From the NCBI GenBank assembly GCA_964035545.1, contig OZ037768.1, positions 11,054,741-11,118,740 on the forward strand: DNA of 64,000 nucleotides, in the 5' to 3' direction. The position numbers were made by a program, and so were the translations under genes. The notes beneath the pieces are model-generated. The model made no database searches. It was not told where the DNA came from and was given only the letters and a program-made list of their open reading frames with translations. The DNA comes from Bugula neritina (Eukaryota > Bryozoa > Gymnolaemata > Cheilostomatida > Bugulidae). Shown piece after piece: positions 1-11,852 of this stretch. The stretch's first letter is position 1. The number at the start of each line of letters is the position of its first letter.

Positions 1-179
1 CACACATAATTTACATAACCATTATGGTTCCGATGTATTGAAACAGGCGCTCAATAACATTGCCAAATGTGAAAAATAAACATGTTGGGTAGAATCAAAT
101 TAGGACTGTGTATAAGTAGTAAACTGATTCAAGTTCATCATATACCTATAGTAAGCTATTGAGCTTCCTATCATCAATG
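1..179. other. Left edge, 3' flank of YEATS2
   Basis: AT-rich sequence beyond the YEATS2 stop codon. It is probably 3' UTR or immediate downstream flank. I see no other gene and no convincing minus-strand AATAAA in it. Confidence 0.4.
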
Positions 180-3100
180 TCATGAAGTCACTTGGCCGGA
201 TACTTCATCAAAAAAGGTAGAATTCAAAAATGAGAGATTTTCACAACTTTTAATGGCAGCAAGCACATCGCTGACTGTTAAATCTACAGTGTCGTCACCA
301 GTCTTTGTAGAAAATGATTTCCTAATAAGATCTTCCATAAAAATATTATACAACTTATACATAACGTGAGCTGTGATGCAATTGGATACGCCACTAGCAG
401 CAGAAGATACTGTGTCCAGGTTGACACCTATCTGACTAGTCAGCTGCTGTATCCATCTACTCTCTCTGGTGGGTAGAATTACAACAGCTGTCTCTTTGTT
501 CTTGACTGACTCTCTCTCCAACACAGGATCTTTCTTATCTAAAATCACACAGCATCAACTGCACAAAAAATGCACATCTTTCACATATACATTACTTACT
601 GTAGAATAAATGCAGAATCATAGCCCTGGAAATATCCCTTTCTAAATATATCCAAAAAGTACCGGGCATCAGGTGCGTTACATATTAATAGAACCTGTAC
701 TGACAGGCGAAAGTGAATGCTTGTTTAATTTTATTAATACCATTACTAACTCAACTCACAGAAACATAATCTAAAATCAGAGCAAACTGTAACACAGAGA
801 ATGAAAACCTACTAGGAGGCTGGCTAATGATATCTACTTCCAAGCTGTCTTCTTTCATAGATATATCTCCAGGAGAAACCCCCTGCACTAACATACTTCT
901 TGCTAACAAACTAAGCTCATTGGCTGGAGAGCTGTTAACAGGTGAGCAGCTGAGTCTGTCCTCAGGTGAAGTACAGGGTGTATAGAGATTTTTTCGGCAC
1001 CAAACCTACACAGCATCAATTATATCACACATGTATGACATTATATCATTCAGACAGTTGCATTGCTCAAGTGCTGAGAATTTAGACATGGTCAATCAAC
1101 AAATCCTTATATTGAAAGGTGAACAGGCGATATTGCATCCAACACACACAAGTTAGTACGCTGATTGTCTCTTTACTGAAACATATGATAATTTATAAAA
1201 GTGTTATAGAATATAAAAATTGCAAGAGCAGACATTAAATGTTAAGATTAAATCCTTGGGTCAACTTGAGAGTGTAACGTGAAATGACTCGTTGATCTGG
1301 GACTAGAATCTAATGCTTAATTTAATCAACACTCTAATAAGTTACAGTAACTCTATTTATACATAAAAGTAAAACTGCACTTGGCACATCTAAACACATT
1401 CATTAGATAGATTAAATGTAATACATATCACATGTAAAAAATGAAAACTCACGGCCAATTCAGTGCGAATAATATACAACAAACCACCAGCCTACAAGCA
1501 TTGAATTAGCAGTAGATGTTCCACCATCCAACCTTACCATTATCTGCTTAGTTGTCCAAGGCTTTTGTCCATAAAATTTTGTGTTAGATTTCGTAACATA
1601 TTTTTGTAGACTCGCTTTAACATTATTAGCTCTATGCAACTCCAGTGCCCTTCGTTTTCCTACAGAATATGTTATGACTTTAGAACACTTTATATGCAAT
1701 TGTAACTTTGATCATAACTACAGCATTACCTGTAACGGACTCAATTTCAGTCAAGGTAATACAAGCTAAGTTTATGTGTTTAAAACTACCATCAGACAAT
1801 TGAAACAGCTTATAACAAAAACTGATGTTCAAAACTTATCCTTAGGCAAATGTAAGGGTGGAATAGGTAAAGTTAAAACAAGTTTATTCTGTGTGAGTAG
1901 TTGATTTAAAAATTACCAATAAATTTCTAAATTTTCATGTTCAAGAATAAAAATACTAAAACAAATAAATAAGCTACGTCTATGCAGTTCAAAAATCAAA
2001 ATATCACTTGAGTTTAATTGATATGTGCTAATTCCTAGCACAAGGACAAATTCAATTTCACTTAATAAAAGTTAGTCCACACTTTGGTTCTCTCACTATA
2101 AACCTGTTCAAAATCATGGCATGGAGTAGAAACTTGGTGCTAATTCCACCTATGACTGACTGCAATACAAGCTAAAACAGCTGACTAATACTATACTGTT
2201 AGACAGTCAACTAGTTGAAAAGAATCAAAGACCCGGTGGTTAAAACAGCATAAAAAGGATGAAACTAACCCACTGGCCAGGACATATAAGTTTGAAGAGT
2301 TGGCTGTAGTGGAGAATCATTGGATGATGACTCCCAGATGAGCGGGTAGAGTTTGGCAAGGTGCCCAACCAATGATGATATGTCAGGTATTAGTGACAGA
2401 TCTGGAAGCTGATAGGTGAGCGATGTTTCAGCTTGAGCGGCAGCAGATGTCTTACCAGCAGCTAAAATGGAAGAACACTGTGAAGAACTAAAAGGTAGAC
2501 AGCAACAATTACAAGCTATCAAGGCAATATTACTATTACATAACAAAATGAAAGCTGAAATCATTAGTTTTGAAGATTGCCTTTATACTTCGAGTCTAAT
2601 TGTTTTTAACAATCTTGGAGTCAAAAGTGCAACATTATAGGCATTCATGGATGTGACAGAAAACAATACACAAATATAATTAAAAAGTACCTGCTGTCAA
2701 CTTAGTTTAAATACAAAAGCACCAAACCTACTTTAATCTGATTGAATAGTTAAACATTTTGAGATTTCACTAACATTAATTTGTAAAAATATACTTTACT
2801 AGCCAACATTTCATCATAAATCATATTCATCAATCAATGCTACTTTGACTCTAGTAGGTTCAAAGGAGCAGCAAGCACTGTGGCAGCGAGATTTGTTTAA
2901 ATTAAATTTATGGGTACGTTCTTAGGGGTTTATGCATACAGTTTGTGGCTCTGCTTTAACATCATCCTGAGAAAATTATAATACAGCAAAATCTCTGTTT
3001 AAAGCAGAATTACAAAGAGCCTACACTCAAAATCACACTGAAGATGATTATAGACATAAGCAACTAATAGCACGTATTACCATAGGAAGGAGCTGGAATT

Positions 3101-6100
3101 CTAGTAGGCTGTATTTTAGCACCAATATTTTGTCCCACTGCCGATTGTGTGGCTGAAGAAGGCTGGCTTGTAGGTTCTTTTCTCTTCTTTACCAACATTA
3201 TTCTCCCATCGGGTAGTCTGCATTTAAACACCTCTGGGGAATTGCTAGCCATCAAATTCAAAGCAGATTTCGACTTTACTGAAGTCATATCATGAGGTTT
3301 GCAATTGGATGTTACAGATGCAGGTTGGACTATTGAGTTAGTGTTAAGGTTTTGTACTAATGGGTTAGGCAAATCTCCTTCATGTGATATTAATATCTGT
3401 TTATTAGAGGTAGAGTTTGATATCGAGCTAGAGAACTGGCCAGCTGCGGCATTGGGCGTGGTTGAAGTTGAGTTCAATTTCTGAGGTTTTAAAAGGGATT
3501 TTGTAAACTTGGTTTTAGAAAGAAGAGAAACACTGCCATTGGTATTAGGTGGATGATTCAACACTCTAACTAGCTTGACTGCCATTTTGTTAGGCGTATT
3601 GCTTTTTAATGTGGTGCTGTTGTTAGTCTTAACTGAGTGATTTTGTATTGAATTATTATCAGCTGAAAGTCTGGGTTTCTTTGGTAAAGGACAATTTGAC
3701 GTATCAGTATACGAATCATCAGATTTTTGAAGAAAACATCCCATTTGTTTTTCTTCAGAGAATTTTTCTACAGGTTTCTCATCGAGTTTCTCAGATTGAC
3801 ACTTTTGAGGTGAAGGATGTCTGATGGTTGAGTCTACTGCACTGTGCCCAGTCAACACTGCATCCAGTTCAATCGGTTTCGGTACTTCCTGAGGTGTAGA
3901 TATAAATTGATTACATATTTGCTTTTGGGGTCTAACGGAATGCTTGGCACAGACAACATTTAGTTCATCACATTAGCATTACCAGTCCCCTAGTAACCCC
4001 CCCCCCCATAGGTTGAACTTGTGATTTGGCAAGTTTAGGGTTTTAGATCTCTATTTCTGAGAGCCAAGTGATAAATGCATCTAGTACATTAAAGAACTAC
4101 ATTTTTAAGCAAATACCTCAATTATGACGAGTTGAATGTTAAAACAGCCAAACTTAGTAATTAATTTATCTAAACAATTTTGATTTTGCAGACTGATGAT
4201 AAAATAGAGGTTTATGCTAAGCTTTAAAGTTAGTAACGTCTGACTAAATACTAAACTTTAATATTCCTATTATAAAACTTAGGTGTATTTATAGTCCCCA
4301 TCCCTGTGAGAACCCTTGGTGTAAAGGTTTCATAAGAGAGTTAGGGACTTGTTTTCTATGATGGGAAAGGAGCAATTATGCCTGAATGTACTTCAATATT
4401 ACTACTATAACGAGGCTAACTAGATGAGATAAATTTAAAAACATGCATAACTTTTTTACTATAGAATATGTTTGCTTTTAAAAAAATGTCCACTGCTGGG
4501 CAAATGACAAAGGGCAGAAAACTCCATTTCAAATAATCTCAACAGTACAAAGACAGCAACTAACATTGTTTGTGACATCAGCAGGCTTAGAGATAGGTAA
4601 TGATGTTTCTACTTCGACATCCACATGTGTCTCAGCTCCAAGACTTTGTTCTCCGGTGTACGTTCTGTCCAATTTGAGCATATGGATAATATCAACCTTG
4701 CGCCCTCTGCAGTCTTTCAGATGAAGTTTCACTCTGACTGGAAACTCTCCCCATCCTAATAATCAACACAATGAAGATACCCAGATAATGAGCCAACTAT
4801 CAGTGTGTTTCAAAGCTTCGTTATGCAATAAATTTTTCATTCAATGTTTGGAAACCCCAAACCACAAACATAAGTTCATGGAAACCGCAACCACAAGTTC
4901 AGTACAGCATCCATTAGCATAATTCGAAGTAATGGAAACACAGTGATTTTTATAAAATGAGTATGGCCTGGCTATGTTCTTACTAGAATATAACCATATA
5001 AGTGATATTGCAAGGACGAGACTATTTATATGATAGATTTTCTAACAGAATAAAGCTGAATTATGCCTCTTTTTGGAAATTTCTGATTTTGAAACTAGCT
5101 ATAGGGTATTATATGACAATTTCAGAAAATTCATAAAACTATCATAGAGGCAAATTTGTCTAAGGATGGACTCAATAATAGATACTATAAATCTGACTTA
5201 ATTATAATCAGATATTTACCACAGTGCATTGGGCCCTGCTAGAACTAAAAATTTATTTATTCACCCCCTCCCCCTAATTGAATGCCAAACAACCTAACAT
5301 TTGGAATTTTAACAAAATAGTCACATACAATTTTATTTCAATTATTGCTCAGGGTTACCTATGTTTAAATAACTGATACACTTTTCAATTTAAAGATTTA
5401 GTTAGCCTTAACTATGTTTGTCAATCAAAGCATAACAACTTTTCTAAAAAAATACATGTAAAAAGCACTACACAGAAAAATTATGAATGATAAATCAAAC
5501 AAATATTTGAGAGCTTACTTTAACTAACCACCTGTAAAACATTGCATTATTGGTAAAACAGACAACATCTTTGCAACTTTTTATACCTATACAATCTGCG
5601 ACTAACTTGTATTATGATTTGGCAGATGAAACACACAGGTGTAACATACCACGTCTCGTGAGATGAAATGGAGGAGTTGTAATTTCAACAAGATCATTAG
5701 GTTTATATGTAGGATGGAGAAAGAACCATACTTTGGACACAATAGGCGCTATATTCGGTTGTTCCCTAGGTCCCCTTACATACACCATCCACTTATGAGT
5801 AGACTACAAAACAATTGAGTAAAGATGAGAAGTGCTTAAAACATTACGCTCAGACAAAAAATCAGAAAGTACTCATACATTAGACTCAAATTCATGCATA
5901 TCTATATATACACATAGTATACAGCCTCTCTTACATGTTGAACACACCTGGTCATTTTTCTGGCGGCTATCAACAGGAATGTATTTAGACACATTCCCAA
6001 CAACTATGCGGTGTTTGGTTTTATTGAGACCGGAATTTTTTACAGTTGAGATGGATTCAGGCAGTCTTTTGATTGGCTTGGGTACTGACCCAACTGGTTT

Positions 6101-6460
6101 CAAGAGAGTTTTCTCATTTTTATCAATTGTGGTAGACCCCGTAACGGAATTACCACACTTGCTAATCTCAGTCTGTACAGCAGGGTGAATTCCTTGTTGA
6201 ACTCCTTGGGTTTTACCTTCAGCTCGATCATAGTAAGAAATCAATATCGCTGCACGTAATCTATCTAAGAGCAACTTTGTTTCATTTAATCTTTTATCCA
6301 CCTCGAAAATATCTGATTCAAGGCCAGTAATCTCTTTTGACAATTGAGAGTCAAGAACAATAGCAACTTTCTTTTCAACCTCCTCTACAGAGTTAGAATT
6401 TAGTGGTCTTCTGCTAATGTCAGCAGACACACTTCTATAATCTTCATACTCTGGATCCAT
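180..6460 (-). CDS. YEATS2: YEATS2, acyl-lysine reader subunit of the ATAC complex (8 coding exons)
   Basis: Coding exons, in order: 6460-5948, 5803-5650, 4755-4565, 3888-3081, 2461-2270, 1659-1538, 1005-813, 538-180. All joins keep frame across GT-AG introns and give 843 residues. Residues 172-286 form the YEATS domain, which in vertebrate YEATS2 reads acetyl/crotonyl lysine on histone H3. The linker GNVSKYIP, then [20 protein letters not shown] and [11 protein letters not shown] are typical. The acyl cage Tyr (HPTY) and Trp (GWGEF) are present; the Ser before the Tyr in vertebrates is Thr here. Residues 30-70 look coiled-coil. The last two exons carry the C-terminal region expected for the histone-fold partner segment. 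The protein is much shorter than human YEATS2 because the central Ser/Thr/Pro-rich region is reduced. An acceptor at 6478 (exon start 6477) implies an upstream exon, so the N-terminus could extend past Met 6460. Nuclear. Confidence 0.9.
4283..4395 (-). repeat. SINE-like repeat, partial copy
   Basis: In a YEATS2 intron. It shares the tail block (TATAGTCCCCATCCCTGTGA, then a GGTG..AAAGG stem, AGGGACTTG and AGGAGCAATTATG..CTGAATG) with the copies at 17815, 31447 and 35709. The tRNA-like head is missing, so this is a truncated copy. Confidence 0.6.
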
Positions 6461-6971
6461 AATCTCAACTCTTAAACCTAAAACATAATGAGCATGTAAC
6501 CAAAACTTTCAATCTTTAGGTCTCCAAATTACTCTTTCTAACAGATTTTTAAAACTTCAACTATTAAAATAATTCATCAAGTTAAATTTAAACTTAATTA
6601 ATCCTTAGTCTTGGCTATACTTTTAATTTTATGTAGTTCATAACAATGAACAAAGTCAAATGTTCACGGACCTAGCTTCCTGTACATACTCATAGTGACA
6701 GTTACACTCATAGCTAGTATTTTTATATTTATTAAAACCTGTAGATATATTAGCATTTATACAGATAACAATGGTATTGCTATACTTTTACTTTTAGTGA
6801 AACTAATAAGTATGTAAAATGATGATATTACTAAGATTAGTACTATAAAATTACAAAATACTAGCATTTAATAATTACAATAACAATGATAATTAGTTAT
6901 AAATCACACAATTTGAATTGTATTATGGCTATACAAATATTATAATAGTTTTAAACTTAAGATTAATACTA

Positions 6972-7381
6972 TGTTACCTGCAAGTGCAAATTAATATGAG
7001 AGTCAAACTCAAAACAAATAACGGAGACTAGCAGTAACTTATAATAATGATTATAATAATAATTATAATAATAATACGAATAATAATATATCGACAGCCC
7101 CAAGCTGTCACCGTGACCTCCAAACCACCCCTTAGTCACCCCAATCTCCACCCGTGATCTGCCCAGCAAATCACCGTATTCGCCCAGAATACAATGACCA
7201 GAAACTTGAATTTGCTAAACTCTCTAATAGATATAAACGTTCTCAGTCCAACACTGTCACACGATTGATAGAGGCTTTTATTTCGCAGCGCAGCACGAGG
7301 AGAAGTCCTTGACCCCTGCTGTGTACCTAAGCACTCTATCTTGCTGCGCCGCTAACGGCATCGGCATACTTACAGCCCACA
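6972..7381 (-). repeat. 3' LTR of the retrotransposon
   Basis: 410 bp, matching 11865-12274 at a constant offset of 4893. On the element strand an AATAAAAGCC motif (plus 7273-7282) could serve as TATA-like box or polyadenylation signal. An AT-triplet tract lies at 7037-7093. The 66-residue open frame across it is not a gene. Confidence 0.95.
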
Positions 7382-7406
7382 TCTCCCCTAGCTTCTTACA
7401 AAGCTA

Positions 7407-10400
7407 CTATGGAGACGCCACGACCTCTGGCCAATCAACATAATCAGCCAAGTACGCAGGTCGCCGCCGCACACGTTGCGGCCGTCCATGATGGAGCAGC
7501 GGCACATCTGCATTCTCGCTCTCCTCAGCATCAACTCCAACCTGTTCGGTGGGGCGTTCTGGACACCTTACACCATTCACATCAGCATCGGGTTGGGCTG
7601 GGTCTTCCCGAATAGCATACTGACCCGCATTGGCCTCCTCGCCATGCTCCTCGCTCAACACTAACGGCAGATCCCCTGGAGGCCCAGCATAGGGTATATG
7701 CTGATCATCAACACGAGCAGAGAGGCCACCCTGATGGCGCCTTCCACCGTGCTGAGCAAGCTCTCCACCATGGCGACGCTTTCGCACGTCTCTGACATGC
7801 CGTGGTACCCCATTCACACACACTGTGTGTCTTGATACAACCCCGGTGACCTCACCGAGTGCCCACTGCCTGGTGCACGAGGGTGTTGGTGGCTTCAGCC
7901 AGACTTCATCGCCAATGGCGAAGTTACAGTCACCACAAACGCCAGCTTCTGTGGTATTAATATCAAATGGTACCCGCCAAGGGTATCGAAAGAGTACGTT
8001 AGAAGGCACCGAACCTTCATCTGCGTCCTTCCTGGGTGTCACATTATACCAGAATGTGGCTTCTTCGGGAGAAATCCCCCCTCTCTCCGCAATCCTTTTG
8101 ATTGTCCGGTGGTTTCTCTCGACAATCCCGTTGCCGCTCGGGGCGTAAGCGGCTCTGAATCGAAGAGATATTCCCCACTCGTCAGCAAACTCCTCAACAG
8201 ATGCTGACCTGAATGCCATGGAGTTGTCCAAGAGCAACTCTTCACATGGCCCTCGCTCAATCACAACGCTGCGCAATTGAGCAACAATTTTTTCTGCAGA
8301 CTCACTCTGAAGACGTCGCCAGATGGCCAGTCGCGACGGACCACAGTCGACCATCGACAGAAACAGTCTGCCATCGTAGTGGGTTACATCAATCGCAACT
8401 CTCTGCCAATTTCCTTCTACTGACAAGCTTCCTGTCGGGACAATGTTCTCAGACCTTAAGGCGGGGTCGACCCTCTGGCATGTCTCACACCCAGCCAACT
8501 CGCGCTTCACTTGCTCTCTGGACAGATCTCTACGAATTTGTCGAGCAAGGTAAAGCGTCCGATCAACGCCTAAATGATGAGGCAGGTGCGCCGCCCAAAT
8601 GGCATCTTCCACACTTTCCCCTGTTGAAAGTGCTGCAATCACCTGCATGTCGGTGCTGCCAAGTCCACGGCTCCCAAGCCACTGCTTAGCCACCCTAGTC
8701 ATGCAATCAGCTTTGTTTTCTGCCGTCGGCACAAAACGAACTGATATTTCAAGGTCGAACTCGGTGATCGTGTCTCGGATTACACCCAAACGACGCTTTA
8801 TGAGCATCTCTGCAGCACTCTTTGTTCTTACGCGACTACGGGCGTCAACAGTGTTTCCCATCCAGTTGACGACCGTGAGCGAGTCGATTGCTAGCGTGAA
8901 GGTTTTAAACCCCCACGTGACCGCCAGGTTGATTCCTCTAGCCACAGCCTCCAACTCGGCAACATTGATATGGGAATGATCGGACTCCTTCCGTAGCCAT
9001 GACGCATCCTCTACAACATTGCCATCTACCTCCAGGACCACGCCTATCCCTATGGAGCTAGCATCTGTCCACACTGTAACAGATCCCCCTGGATTCACTC
9101 GCCAGCACCCCCGCACAGGGTCCTCTCGCTTAGCTCTGTTCAGCAACTCTGCAGCCAGATTGCTGACAGCATTTCCAACAGGAGCATCCCAACCCCCACC
9201 ACATCCTAATCGTTTGAGGAAGCTGCAGTGCATACGGAGCCATCCGGCCACCGGATAGTGACCGACCAACCGACCACAAAGGGAGAAGAGGCCACGCTTT
9301 GTGAGGCTTTTTGGCTTCAAGTGGATCTCTGAGAGGGCTGTTGCCCTCATCATTCGTAGTTCTCCGCGACTGTCGCTTTTAAGGGCAATTCCCAACAGTC
9401 GACCTCCATCAAGACTTTCCGGCTCTTTAGTCTCGAGCCCATACTTGGCTAGATGCTTTCGTACTTCCTCAGCACCGACAACAGACTCCTGCACCACTAT
9501 GTCATCAATGTAGTGGTCCGTTGCCCGACGAACCCGGTCGTCCATCGACAGTACTTTACCAAGAATCGAAGTCATAATTCTGGGAGCGCACGACAGTCCA
9601 AAACCGAGCCGAGTCAGGGCGTAGTGCACCCCCTTATGTCTAACGACCTGGTACTTCCACAGATCTTTGGCTATGTGAATTTGAAGATAGGCTGACTTCA
9701 GATCCACAACTCGGAGGTTACCTTTCAACTGTCTCCACTTTCTAATCTTTTCACTACACACCGCAACCTTGTCATCGCCAGTGTGAGATTCCACGTAGTT
9801 GTTCAGCTCACGGTAGTCCATGACCGGCCGCACCTTGTCCTTAGTTGGCTGGAACACTGCAAGCAAAGGGATAACCCCTTCAACTGGGCCATCCCATCGC
9901 TTTAACCAACCCTTGGAGATCCAGCTCTCCAGCTCTGCGCAGTAGCGTTCATGAATCTGAGGCGCCTGAGTACACCTGTACTCTGACACACGAGTTTGGA
10001 GCTTTGATGGAGACTCCCCGGTCCACCGCCAACTGACGGTCCATCGACCATTGTCGAAATTGGCCACGAAATCGGGATCCTCCACTCGCAGCGACCCCAA
10101 GTCACTGCTACGACTATCATTGACAGCTGTCGTAGCCCCACAGGCCAGGCCTGGGCTGGCAACTTTCTGACGAGGAAAGTCACAGCAGCCAGCTGAACTC
10201 TGCTTTCCCCAGACAACAGAGTATCGCGAGTCAGAGCCTCTCCTGACAGTCACACCTCCCATATGGTCGATGGCATCACCACCAATGAGGCAATCAACGC
10301 CAAGGTTCCCCAACTCGCTCATGACAGGAGCCGAGACACTGAAGCAGTGTCCCTGCAGTCCAACGGTAACTCGGCAAGTGCCCTCCACGTGAGAGGCACT

Positions 10401-10628
10401 GCCATCAGCCGTTAATAACGGCCGGCCTGCTTTGAGCCGTTTCCCACCAACCACCCGCGGACTTACCAGAGTCCGCTCGCTCCCAGTGTCGACAAGACAC
10501 GAGAAACAACGGCCGTTCAGCACTGCCTGAATGACGGGCATACGGCTACTTGTGGTAGTCCTACTAATTGCCCCAGATAGCGCCAAGCTATCCCGCGGTA
10601 CGCATGCACCGCTCAGAACCTCGCTCAT
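7407..10628 (-). CDS. pol: Retrotransposon Pol (protease, reverse transcriptase, RNase H, integrase)
   Basis: Open frame of 1073 codons from ATG 10628. Visible domains: aspartic protease with LVDTGSERT (DTG at 47-49); reverse transcriptase with VVDLKSAYLQIHI (about 307-319) and YIDD at 373-376; RNase H with VWTDAS (Asp about 522), INVAELEAV and FVPTAENKAD; integrase with an HHCC zinc finger (about 680-717, CETC) and a D747-D801-E837 triad spaced DD35E. The tail is Arg/Glu-rich with no chromodomain that I recognise. Pol is in the -1 frame relative to Gag. Its frame is open upstream of ATG 10628, back through the end of gag, so it is probably made as a Gag-Pol fusion by frameshifting at 10718-10724. 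No internal stop or frameshift was seen. Confidence 0.93.
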   Translation of the reverse strand: MSEVLSGACVPRDSLALSGAISRTTTSSRMPVIQAVLNGRCFSCLVDTGSERTLVSPRVVGGKRLKAGRPLLTADGSASHVEGTCRVTVGLQGHCFSVSAPVMSELGNLGVDCLIGGDAIDHMGGVTVRRGSDSRYSVVWGKQSSAGCCDFPRQKVASPGLACGATTAVNDSRSSDLGSLRVEDPDFVANFDNGRWTVSWRWTGESPSKLQTRVSEYRCTQAPQIHERYCAELESWISKGWLKRWDGPVEGVIPLLAVFQPTKDKVRPVMDYRELNNYVESHTGDDKVAVCSEKIRKWRQLKGNLRVVDLKSAYLQIHIAKDLWKYQVVRHKGVHYALTRLGFGLSCAPRIMTSILGKVLSMDDRVRRATDHYIDDIVVQESVVGAEEVRKHLAKYGLETKEPESLDGGRLLGIALKSDSRGELRMMRATALSEIHLKPKSLTKRGLFSLCGRLVGHYPVAGWLRMHCSFLKRLGCGGGWDAPVGNAVSNLAAELLNRAKREDPVRGCWRVNPGGSVTVWTDASSIGIGVVLEVDGNVVEDASWLRKESDHSHINVAELEAVARGINLAVTWGFKTFTLAIDSLTVVNWMGNTVDARSRVRTKSAAEMLIKRRLGVIRDTITEFDLEISVRFVPTAENKADCMTRVAKQWLGSRGLGSTDMQVIAALSTGESVEDAIWAAHLPHHLGVDRTLYLARQIRRDLSREQVKRELAGCETCQRVDPALRSENIVPTGSLSVEGNWQRVAIDVTHYDGRLFLSMVDCGPSRLAIWRRLQSESAEKIVAQLRSVVIERGPCEELLLDNSMAFRSASVEEFADEWGISLRFRAAYAPSGNGIVERNHRTIKRIAERGGISPEEATFWYNVTPRKDADEGSVPSNVLFRYPWRVPFDINTTEAGVCGDCNFAIGDEVWLKPPTPSCTRQWALGEVTGVVSRHTVCVNGVPRHVRDVRKRRHGGELAQHGGRRHQGGLSARVDDQHIPYAGPPGDLPLVLSEEHGEEANAGQYAIREDPAQPDADVNGVRCPERPTEQVGVDAEESENADVPLLHHGRPQRVRRRPAYLADYVDWPEVVASP

Positions 10629-10660
10629 CGATAAAGAGCAAGGCCCTCGGCGGTTAACGC

Positions 10661-11728
10661 CTAAACTGTGGTATCCATGCTGGAGGATGCGGCGCCCCGA
10701 GTTGCATCCTCCGCCTGAAAACCCGGCTGGTTACCTTCCAGCCCTGCAGCTACTGCAGGCGGTTTCGGGCAGTCCCGAACCCAGTGGTCGATGCCTCCGC
10801 ACCGGAAGCATCCAGCTCTCTTCCCAGAAGAGTTTCTCACGGGCCGCTTGTTGAAAGAAGCCCGCCTGCTCTCGGTGCAATCCTTTACCCGGTGTGCACC
10901 GCCACACCGATAGCAGGAACTGGCACCTGACTGCTGCTGCGCTCTTCCAGAAGCAGCAGCGACTTCCCCCGACTGTTGCCCAGATCTAGAACGGCGTGCA
11001 ACAGCCCTGCGCGAGACCACTCTTTCTCGCACACGTGCCAAAACTGACCCAAAGTCGGCCTTGTAGGCACTTTCGAGGGTTACTGCCCACTCGTAGACAG
11101 AGGCCGGCAAGCCTTCATAAAACTGAGCTCGAAAACTCAGATCATTGCAGGTCATGCCGACTCGCCCACCGAACCGCTCCAAGCGGTCCAGGTACACGTC
11201 AATCGTGTCCCCGTCTTCCATGCGGCAGGTAGTGAACCTACGCCATGCTTCCTGCATAGGCATGGCGTACTCGGCCACCAAGGCCGCTTTTACTACATCC
11301 CATTGGGATGCTTCGGCCACACGCATCCTGCTGTAGACACGAGCAGCATTGCCACCCAACATGTAGATGAGGATTTCCGTTGGGGCAATCTGTTCTACCT
11401 CGCAGAGTCCCTCAAACTCCCTGATCCACGCAGTGACATCTACACTGCCATCGCCAGTAAACTGGGGCGTGGCTTGTCGAATTCTCGACAGAATCGGGCC
11501 CTTTGCCTGATTGAGGATGCTAGCCAAGACCCTCGCATCCAACAGAACTGGAGCTGCAAGCCCAGTGCCCGCAGATGATGGCCCGCCAAGGTCGGAAGCG
11601 CCACCAACTGCCGAACTCTCCCCAGGAGAGTCCTTGCCTTCAATTTTCTCTCCTTCCCGTGACATTCCGTTCTCCACAGTCAACAAGTATGAGTAATAAA
11701 CTATTTGACTGAGAACCAGAATGCACAA
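10661..11728 (-). CDS. gag: Retrotransposon Gag (capsid and nucleocapsid)
   Basis: Open frame of 355 codons. The first Met is at 11728, but Met at 11665 (MSREGEK) is the likelier start because the preceding 21 residues are hydrophobic and unlike Gag. The middle region (TAWIREFEGLCEVEQI, then DTIDVYLDRLERF) resembles the gypsy-type capsid fold. Two zinc knuckles follow: CYRCGGAHRVKDC, spaced CX2CX3HX4C, and CFRCGGIDHWVRDC, spaced canonically CX2CX4HX4C. The reduced spacing of the first knuckle is unusual. The stop codon overlaps the upstream extension of the pol frame. Confidence 0.92.
   Translation of the reverse strand: MCILVLSQIVYYSYLLTVENGMSREGEKIEGKDSPGESSAVGGASDLGGPSSAGTGLAAPVLLDARVLASILNQAKGPILSRIRQATPQFTGDGSVDVTAWIREFEGLCEVEQIAPTEILIYMLGGNAARVYSRMRVAEASQWDVVKAALVAEYAMPMQEAWRRFTTCRMEDGDTIDVYLDRLERFGGRVGMTCNDLSFRAQFYEGLPASVYEWAVTLESAYKADFGSVLARVRERVVSRRAVARRSRSGQQSGEVAAASGRAQQQSGASSCYRCGGAHRVKDCTESRRASFNKRPVRNSSGKRAGCFRCGGIDHWVRDCPKPPAVAAGLEGNQPGFQAEDATRGAASSSMDTTV
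10718..10724 (-). promoter_or_regulatory. Candidate -1 ribosomal frameshift heptamer
   Basis: The element strand reads GGGTTTT with Gag codons phased G GGT TTT, the X XXY YYZ rule. Slipping back one base makes the next codon start at 10718, which is exactly the phase of pol (90 nt upstream of ATG 10628), with no stop between. A stop in the -1 frame lies a few codons before the heptamer, so the site is inside the usable overlap. Confidence 0.7.
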
Positions 11729-11852
11729 GCTTACTAACTACGTTTAAGTAGTAGTAAGAAACAGCAGTAATATTATGATTATATCACGTTGTTACTAACC
11801 ATAAAGTAATAATAGTAATAATAGTAATAATAGCAATAATAATGATAATGCT

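Noticed and set aside
6969-7169. 66-codon and 92-codon frames in the LTRs (also 11784-12062)
   Set aside because: Same sequence in both LTRs, running through an AAT-triplet tract; no homology to Env or other retroviral accessory proteins.
7409-9695. Several plus-strand open frames of 68-158 codons
   Set aside because: Antisense shadows of the GC-richer pol gene.
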